Source of the DNA: Clostridiales bacterium
Lineage (GTDB): Bacteria; Bacillota; Clostridia; Saccharofermentanales; Saccharofermentanaceae
Assembly: GCA_017612755.1 (NCBI GenBank)
Contig: JAGAFH010000209.1
Location: forward strand, 1 to 10,124
Reading direction: 5' to 3'
DNA: 10,124 nucleotides
In this document: positions 6,637 to 10,124 of the stretch, piece after piece
Position numbering within the stretch: position 1 is the stretch's first letter
Layout of the letters: each line of letters starts with the position of its first letter
Program-made: the position numbers and the translations under genes
Notes under the pieces: generated by a model
Seen by the model: the letters and a program-made list of their open reading frames with translations, nothing else
What the model was told of the DNA's origin: nothing
The model's database searches: none

Positions 6637-7068
6637 TTATGCGTTAGCTTTTTTCTTCTCACACTCAGGGCAGAAAGACATGGTGGAAAGTGAGAAATAA
6701 GACTCCTTCTTATAACCGCACTTGGAGCAGATATAAACATACTTGGAAAGAACGCTTCCCATGGTCTGGCTTACGATCCAGGTACCGACAGAATCCTCAT
6801 CCTTATCCTGAGGGATGACGGGGGTCTCAGAAGGTTCAGCTGCTTCAGGAGCCTTCGGAACTTCATCCGCCTTGACTTCTTCAGTCACAGGAGCTTTCTC
6901 TTCAGGAACGATGGTCTCTATATCAAACCACTCCCTGGGCTTAGGCTCTTCAAATGCACACTTGATAATATAGAAAGGGCAACCTTCACAGCTGTCCCTG
7001 TTGACGCACATCCTGTAAATGCCTCTTAATAACTGATCTACCTGCTGTTCCCTGTTCTCAGTACCCAT
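6637..7068 (-). CDS. Small protein with two four-cysteine (zinc-type) sites
   Basis: I do not recognise this 143-residue protein by name. It has two cysteine clusters joined by an acidic, proline- and alanine-rich linker (about 50-95). The N-terminal one is C21-x5-C27-x2-C30P-x5-C37; the C-terminal one is a zinc ribbon C114-x2-C117G ... C133P-x-x-C136 (SKCGYKK and CPECEKK). No membrane segment or signal peptide. The ATG (7066-7068) has AGGAG 8 nt upstream. It is the first gene after the operon promoter and precedes the MoxR ATPase, so it may bind nucleic acid or a partner protein, or serve as an adaptor for the ATPase system; nothing in the sequence decides between these. The linker suggests two independently folded metal sites rather than one compact domain. 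Confidence 0.75.
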   Translation of the reverse strand: MGTENREQQVDQLLRGIYRMCVNRDSCEGCPFYIIKCAFEEPKPREWFDIETIVPEEKAPVTEEVKADEVPKAPEAAEPSETPVIPQDKDEDSVGTWIVSQTMGSVLSKYVYICSKCGYKKESYFSLSTMSFCPECEKKKANA

Positions 7069-7115
7069 AAGCTCTGCTCCTTTACCGGGTCAGAATACAT
7101 AAGACCCACTTAAGG

Positions 7116-7144
7116 ATTATACCAAGGATCCTTGAACTGTGCCA
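7116..7144 (-). promoter_or_regulatory. Promoter of the zinc-protein/MoxR/DUF58 operon
   Basis: On the minus strand TATAAT (7121-7116) is a perfect -10, extended by TG one base upstream (TGGTATAAT). TGGCAC (7144-7139) is a fair -35 with a 17-nt spacer. Transcription would start near 7109, about 40 nt before the first gene. The spacer contains the perfect 12-bp palindrome CAAGGATCCTTG (7134-7123), a possible repressor site. Confidence 0.7.
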
Positions 7145-7180
7145 CAACAGGCATCTTCACCAACCAATTACCAGCAAGGA

Positions 7181-7516
7181 TCACCACATACCGTTCTGGC
7201 AGCTCTGAAAACATGAGCCTATCATATAGACGACAGCCAGAACGCCGAGGACCATGACAATTATATAAATGATCATCAGCACCTTTCCAAACTTATTAGA
7301 AGGGTACTTGGCACGGACAACGATCATCAGTATCAGTCCTGCGATCTCAGCAGGACAAAGGGCGATGGAACCAACAGTGGTCACTGTAAGTACAGACTCT
7401 TCGTCCATGCCAAAGGCTTTTAATGCAGCGCAGACGATCCCAAAAATAAGAGGAAGCCCGAAACTAAGTCCCAGAGATATAAGACAAAGCTTATTCGCTT
7501 TCTTGTTGTTATCCAT
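7181..7516 (-). CDS. Small three-helix membrane protein, unrecognised
   Basis: A 111-residue hydrophobic protein. Hydrophobic segments lie at about 10-32, 45-68 and 79-100, with a lysine-rich N-terminus (NNKKANK) and a short Cys-containing tail (SCFQSCQNGMW, 101-111). The layout recalls DUF4190-like small membrane proteins, but I see no diagnostic motif. ATG 7514-7516 has AAGGA 6 nt upstream. It follows the GlsB-type gene by 26 nt on the same strand and is probably co-transcribed with it. The C-terminal pair of cysteines, C102 and C106, could form a disulfide or bind metal if outside the cell. Function unknown. Confidence 0.72.
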   Translation of the reverse strand: MDNNKKANKLCLISLGLSFGLPLIFGIVCAALKAFGMDEESVLTVTTVGSIALCPAEIAGLILMIVVRAKYPSNKFGKVLMIIYIIVMVLGVLAVVYMIGSCFQSCQNGMW

Positions 7517-7542
7517 TTTTCTTCCTTACTCCCAAAAGCAGA

Positions 7543-7773
7543 TCACTTCTTGATCAGCTTGATGATAAAGATTACAAGACAGGAGCCGATAACGCCTCCG
7601 ATGATGTTGCCAACGATACCTGAAATGATAAAGCTGCCTGCGATCCAGCTGAAAAGAGCTCCGCCTACGATACCGATAAGAACATTGATATACCAGGGAA
7701 ATGATGTCTTCATGAGCATTCCTGCCAGCCATCCGCAAACACCTGCAATAATAAGTGAAATAATAAGTCCCAT
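7543..7773 (-). CDS. GlsB/YeaQ/YmgE-family stress-associated membrane protein
   Basis: A 76-residue, glycine-rich protein with three hydrophobic stretches: 2-20 (LIISLIIAGVCGWLAGML), 29-50 and 53-73. The start GxIxxLIxxGxxGWLAG and the middle segment NVLIGIVGGALFSW are the signature of the transglycosylase-associated (GlsB/YeaQ/YmgE) family, small membrane proteins often linked to envelope or general stress, with no proven biochemical activity. ATG 7771-7773 was chosen because AAGGAG lies 6 nt upstream and the family begins exactly there; a longer frame back to 7863 would run through the promoter. It is first in a two-gene unit and divergent from the thioredoxin operon. Confidence 0.92.
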   Translation of the reverse strand: MGLIISLIIAGVCGWLAGMLMKTSFPWYINVLIGIVGGALFSWIAGSFIISGIVGNIIGGVIGSCLVIFIIKLIKK

Positions 7774-7818
7774 ACTAAACTCCTTTTCGAAAAAAGCTGT
7801 GGTCGAACTGACAAAAAG

Positions 7819-7847
7819 ATTATAACATAATGAAGAAAAAGCATTAA
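7819..7847 (-). promoter_or_regulatory. Extended -10 promoter of the GlsB-type gene
   Basis: TGTTATAAT on the minus strand (7827 to 7819) is a perfect extended -10. The -35 at 17-nt spacing is TTAATG (7847-7842), weak. Transcription would begin near 7812, leaving a leader of about 39 nt. The 143-nt region between the two divergent starts (7774-7916) presumably also carries the promoter of the plus-strand thioredoxin operon; I could not find a convincing one. Confidence 0.65.
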
Positions 7848-7916
7848 AGGATCTGCAACACATCCTGAAGATCTGTCGTCATACATGTGACTATATTGAG
7901 ATACGGAGAAAAAGAA

Positions 7917-8537
7917 ATGAAAAAATATGTATCAGTAATACTTTGTTTATCGATGTTCATGGCACTCGTGTCCTGCAGCAGTTCATCCGACAGGAAGGAC
8001 ACCCATAAGAGGGATAGGGACGAAGAGAAAGAAGAGGAAGAGACCGAAGACACTGAAGAACCTTCTGAAGAGACAGCTGCTTCCATTGTCACAGGCGATA
8101 AAGTGACCTTCTCTACTGTCGACAGGGACGGCAATACCGTTGATGATTCTGTTTTCGCGGAACATGATCTGACCCTTATCAACTTCTGGGAGCCCTGGTG
8201 CGGTCCCTGTGTCGGTGAGATCCCTGACCTGGAGCTTTTATATGAGAACTATTCTGATGAGGGTCTTCTCATCATCGGCGTTTACTCCGAAGAATATATG
8301 GAAGATGATGTGGATGCAGTACTGTCCGACAGCGGAGTTACATATCCCGTCTTGAGATATACTTCAGAGTTTGATATATATCAGTCAGGATATGTTCCCA
8401 CTACCATCCTCGTAGACAGAAACGGCAACATCATCGATACAGGCGAATCCTACGAAGATCTGGACAGCACCCTCATCGTCGGTTCCCGCACCTACGACGA
8501 GTGGGAAGACATTGTGACATTATATCTAGGAGACTGA
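7917..8537 (+). CDS. TlpA/ResA-like thioredoxin-fold lipoprotein
   Basis: A 206-residue exported thiol-disulfide oxidoreductase. MKKYVSVILCLSMFMALVSC is a lipoprotein signal peptide with lipobox LVSC, so C20 would be lipidated and the protein anchored on the outer face of the membrane. A charged Asp/Glu/Lys/Arg linker (about 25-55) leads to the thioredoxin fold: NFWEPWCGPC (89-98) with active-site C95 and C98, and the cis-proline loop YVPTT (159-163). The WCGPC site is the standard one and suggests a reducing role, as in ResA/TlpA. ATG at 7917 was chosen because CGGAG lies 8 nt upstream and the signal peptide starts there. It opens a three-gene operon with a CXXC mini-protein and a NapH-like ferredoxin protein, which could supply its electrons. 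Partner substrates are unknown. Confidence 0.93.
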   Translation: MKKYVSVILCLSMFMALVSCSSSSDRKDTHKRDRDEEKEEEETEDTEEPSEETAASIVTGDKVTFSTVDRDGNTVDDSVFAEHDLTLINFWEPWCGPCVGEIPDLELLYENYSDEGLLIIGVYSEEYMEDDVDAVLSDSGVTYPVLRYTSEFDIYQSGYVPTTILVDRNGNIIDTGESYEDLDSTLIVGSRTYDEWEDIVTLYLGD

Positions 8538-8538
8538 T

Positions 8539-8676
8539 ATGAAAAGAAACCTGCCGGCTATACTGCTGATACTTACCGCGGTGGCGCTTATCGCCGCAGG
8601 TATCCTTATGCACCAGCCGGAATCCGTTCTGCATAAAGCAGTAAAGATCTGCATGGAGTGTATAGGCCTTGGATAG
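8539..8676 (+). CDS. CD1871A-family CXXC mini-protein
   Basis: A 45-residue protein easily missed by length filters. It has one hydrophobic helix (LPAILLILTAVALIAAGILM, 5-24) and ends in KICMECIGLG, with a C38xxC41 pair. Size, one helix and a terminal CxECIGxG match the clostridial small proteins named CD1871A-family CXXC motif-containing protein, as far as I recall that family. Its ATG is 1 nt after the thioredoxin stop, with AGGAG 6 nt upstream inside that gene, and its end overlaps the start of the ferredoxin gene by 8 nt. The tight packing means it is translated with both and probably works with them, for example as a membrane-tethered dithiol relay or cluster-holding subunit. Function has not been shown to my knowledge. 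Confidence 0.85.
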   Translation: MKRNLPAILLILTAVALIAAGILMHQPESVLHKAVKICMECIGLG

Positions 8677-9493
8677 AAAGAAGAGAAGACTTGGGATCCA
8701 GGCAGTTGCCACCCTGATCCAAAATGCCAACTTCAAGGGATTCTTCACAGGAAAGATCTACGAAGGAGCTTCCAAGTCCGTGTGTGTTCCGGGACTTAAC
8801 TGCTATTCCTGTCCCGGCGCCGTAGGATCCTGTCCCATCGGATCTCTCCAGAGCTTTCTCAGCGGGATCAAGTTTAAGTTCCCCTACTATGTCCTGGGCC
8901 TTCTGATCTTCTTCGGGGCAGTACTTGGAAGGGCTGTATGCGGCTTCCTCTGCCCTTTCGGCTTCCTTCAGGATCTTTTATATAAGATACCCTTTTACAA
9001 GAAGAACAGATTTAAGATCGACCGTTATCTCAGATATATTAAGTATCTGGTACTTTTTCTGCTGGTGATAATACTTCCCATGACCTTCGAACTTACTCCC
9101 TTTTTCTGTAAGTACGTATGCCCGGAAGGAACTTTATCAGGACTTATGCTGGCAGCTGCCGATTCAAATGTCAGATCCGCACTGGGCCCCCTGTTTTCCT
9201 GGAAGTTTATCCTTCTTATGATATTCATCGTTACGGGACTTATCGTATACAGGCCTTTCTGTAAATATGTATGCCCTCTCGGGGCCATCTACGGTTTCTT
9301 TAACAAGGTCGCCATCTACAGGATGACCTGTGATCCCGGTAAGTGCATCAGCTGTGGCGCCTGCGCAAAGGCATGCAGGATGAATGTGGATCCTTCCAAG
9401 GCCCCCAACAGCATGGAATGTATCCGGTGCGGAGGATGTATAGACTCCTGTCCGGAAAAGGCATTATATCTTGGAATAAAAAAGAGGCCCTGA
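8669..9493 (+). CDS. NapH-like polytopic 4Fe-4S ferredoxin membrane protein
   Basis: A 274-residue membrane electron-transfer protein of the NapH/NosR/CcoG-related 4Fe-4S group. Hydrophobic segments lie at about 72-92, 123-143 and 177-195. Three CxxxCP sites occur at C91/C95, C147/C151 and C198/C202 (CGFLCPFG, CKYVCPEG, CKYVCPLG). The C-terminus holds two ferredoxin clusters: C226-x2-C229-x2-C232-x3-C236 and C251-x2-C254-x2-C257-x3-C261P. An extra N-terminal group C39-x5-C45-x2-C48-x6-C55 is present. The start is taken as TTG (8669-8671), overlapping the mini-protein, with GGAG 10 nt upstream; no ATG or GTG fits the N-terminus. Likely role: passing electrons from cytoplasmic ferredoxin through the membrane, here perhaps to the thioredoxin lipoprotein encoded two genes earlier. 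No quinol oxidase or nitrate reductase genes are nearby, so it is not a true nap or nos gene. Confidence 0.9.
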   Translation: MDRKKRRLGIQAVATLIQNANFKGFFTGKIYEGASKSVCVPGLNCYSCPGAVGSCPIGSLQSFLSGIKFKFPYYVLGLLIFFGAVLGRAVCGFLCPFGFLQDLLYKIPFYKKNRFKIDRYLRYIKYLVLFLLVIILPMTFELTPFFCKYVCPEGTLSGLMLAAADSNVRSALGPLFSWKFILLMIFIVTGLIVYRPFCKYVCPLGAIYGFFNKVAIYRMTCDPGKCISCGACAKACRMNVDPSKAPNSMECIRCGGCIDSCPEKALYLGIKKRP

Positions 9494-9503
9494 AGCCTCT
9501 TTT
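9480..9503. terminator. Bidirectional hairpin terminator between convergent genes
   Basis: AAAAGAGGC and GCCTCTTTT form a 9-bp perfect stem around the 6-nt loop CCTGAA. The loop contains the TGA stop of the ferredoxin gene. With A runs on one side and T runs on the other it can end transcription from both the plus-strand redox operon and the minus-strand gene that stops at 9506. Confidence 0.85.
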
Positions 9504-9505
9504 AT

Positions 9506-9988
9506 TTATTCTGATATCAGACTGTAGTCGTCCTTTATCCTGGCGATTATCACGTTATCTCCCATGCCCGGGTCAGTGGCGGGCTTCATCTTGTTCAGAT
9601 AGTTAAGATCAAGAGCCTCAAGTCCGCTTACCTTGTATCCTTTGTCCGTCTTGCCTGCGATCCTTCCCATGTAGAATTCGATGTCATCCTTCCTGACAGC
9701 ATTCATGGTCGAGAAGAAGTTATAGACTGCGAATGCAGGAAACAACAGGCAAAGGATCGTGAATAACAGGATCTTTACGCTGAATACAAAGAAATGAAGT
9801 ACCGAAACGAATAATATAATAAGTCCTAAGACAACTGCAAATACGATGATCGATGCAGGAAGCATTACAAGAGCGGTAGCTTTCTGGGATCCGATAAATC
9901 TCTTCTTAAGCTCCTCGCTTACGCTGATCTTTGTGATGAGGTTTGCTTTTACCGCCTCATTGACTGTAAACTTAGCATCTGCAGCCAT
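9506..9988 (-). CDS. Two-helix membrane protein of unknown function
   Basis: I do not recognise this 160-residue protein. It has a soluble N-terminus (1-35, mixed charge), two long hydrophobic segments (about 41-62 and 66-93) forming a hairpin, and a soluble C-terminus (about 97-160) rich in charged residues, beginning AVRKDDIEFYMGRIAGKTDKGYKV. The D-F-Y-x-G-x-(I/V) stretch followed by a short strand-like region resembles small beta domains seen beside membrane hairpins, but this is only an impression. By the positive-inside rule both termini would be cytoplasmic. ATG 9986-9988 has AAGGAG 9 nt upstream. It is a single gene with its own promoter, and it shares its terminator with the convergent redox operon. 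There are no cysteines in the soluble parts, so no obvious link to that operon. Confidence 0.75.
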   Translation of the reverse strand: MAADAKFTVNEAVKANLITKISVSEELKKRFIGSQKATALVMLPASIIVFAVVLGLIILFVSVLHFFVFSVKILLFTILCLLFPAFAVYNFFSTMNAVRKDDIEFYMGRIAGKTDKGYKVSGLEALDLNYLNKMKPATDPGMGDNVIIARIKDDYSLISE

Positions 9989-10027
9989 TTTACTGTTCTC
10001 CTTTATTATCTGTTTTTACCACGGACC

Positions 10028-10056
10028 ATTATAGCAAAATATAGTAATTTACAAGC
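10028..10056 (-). promoter_or_regulatory. Extended -10 promoter of the two-helix membrane protein gene
   Basis: TGCTATAAT on the minus strand (10036 to 10028) is a perfect extended -10. The -35 at 17 nt is GCTTGT, weak. The expected transcript starts near 10021, giving a leader of about 33 nt. Beyond it, 10057-10124 contains a TATAAT on the plus strand (10085-10090) that may serve a gene outside the window, but without a -35 or a visible gene I do not call it. Confidence 0.6.
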
Positions 10057-10124
10057 ATAAAATCTTTCCCGCCCCGAAAAAAGTTATAATGGATACATGA
10101 TGGATATATGTGAGCGTTAACATA

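Noticed and set aside
6080..6700. 206-codon open frame on the plus strand
   Set aside because: Antisense to the MoxR ATPase, which has all AAA+ motifs; no ribosome site and no recognisable sequence.
7531..7552. Hairpin GATCA/TGATC followed by CTTTT after the GlsB-type gene
   Set aside because: Only a 5-bp stem that overlaps the stop codon, and the next gene follows at once; too weak to call a terminator.
7774..7863. Longer start for the GlsB-type protein
   Set aside because: It would include the promoter and ribosome site, and the family begins at the ATG at 7773.
7867..7897. TATATT box upstream of the thioredoxin lipoprotein gene
   Set aside because: No -35 at an acceptable distance and its start would fall at the ribosome site; not convincing as a promoter.
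10085..10124. Plus-strand TATAAT followed by ATG codons at the right edge
   Set aside because: No -35, no ribosome site, and the window ends before a frame can be judged.

Overview
The window looks like a chromosomal segment from a Gram-positive anaerobe of the class Clostridia, probably Lachnospiraceae. This rests on AGA/AGG-rich arginine codons, strong AGGAG ribosome sites with 6-9 nt spacing, extended -10 promoters (TGnTATAAT), a clostridial CD1871A-type CXXC mini-protein and a NapH-like ferredoxin membrane protein. The genus cannot be read from the sequence. I see no rRNA, tRNA, CRISPR array, insertion sequence or attachment site, and no gene-free stretch longer than about 150 bases.

Layout from left to right. 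(1) 1-1817, minus strand: a two-gene unit, a short-chain dehydrogenase followed with a 20-nt overlap by a stand-alone condensation-domain (C-domain) acyltransferase that runs off the left edge. (2) 1855-3302, minus strand: an MFS drug-type exporter ending in a strong hairpin terminator. It is preceded by a 12-codon leader peptide and a set of mutually exclusive hairpins, one of which hides the exporter's ribosome site. This is the organisation of erm/cat-type translational attenuators and is the most interesting item here. (3) 3312-7144, minus strand: promoter, a small double-zinc-site protein, a MoxR AAA+ ATPase, a DUF58 protein and a polytopic protein with a DUF4129-like tail. This is the MoxR/DUF58/transglutaminase type of operon, but without the transglutaminase gene. 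(4) 7181-7847, minus strand: an extended -10 promoter, a GlsB/YeaQ-type membrane protein and a small three-helix membrane protein. (5) 7917-9503, plus strand, divergent from (4): a TlpA-like thioredoxin lipoprotein, a 45-residue CXXC membrane peptide (missed by usual length cut-offs) and a NapH-like polytopic ferredoxin protein, closed by a hairpin terminator. (6) 9506-10056, minus strand and convergent: an unrecognised two-helix membrane protein with its promoter.

Working model. Block 5 reads as one redox relay: cytoplasmic electrons enter the two [4Fe-4S] clusters of the NapH-like protein, cross the membrane through its CxxxCP sites, and may reach the extracellular thioredoxin lipoprotein with the CXXC peptide as helper. 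Block 3 is likely a MoxR chaperone ATPase acting on a membrane DUF58/DUF4129 complex at the cell envelope. Block 2 is probably an antibiotic-inducible efflux gene. Blocks 1 and 2 sit side by side and could jointly concern a small acylated metabolite and its export, but the terminator between them and the exporter's private control argue that they are regulated separately.
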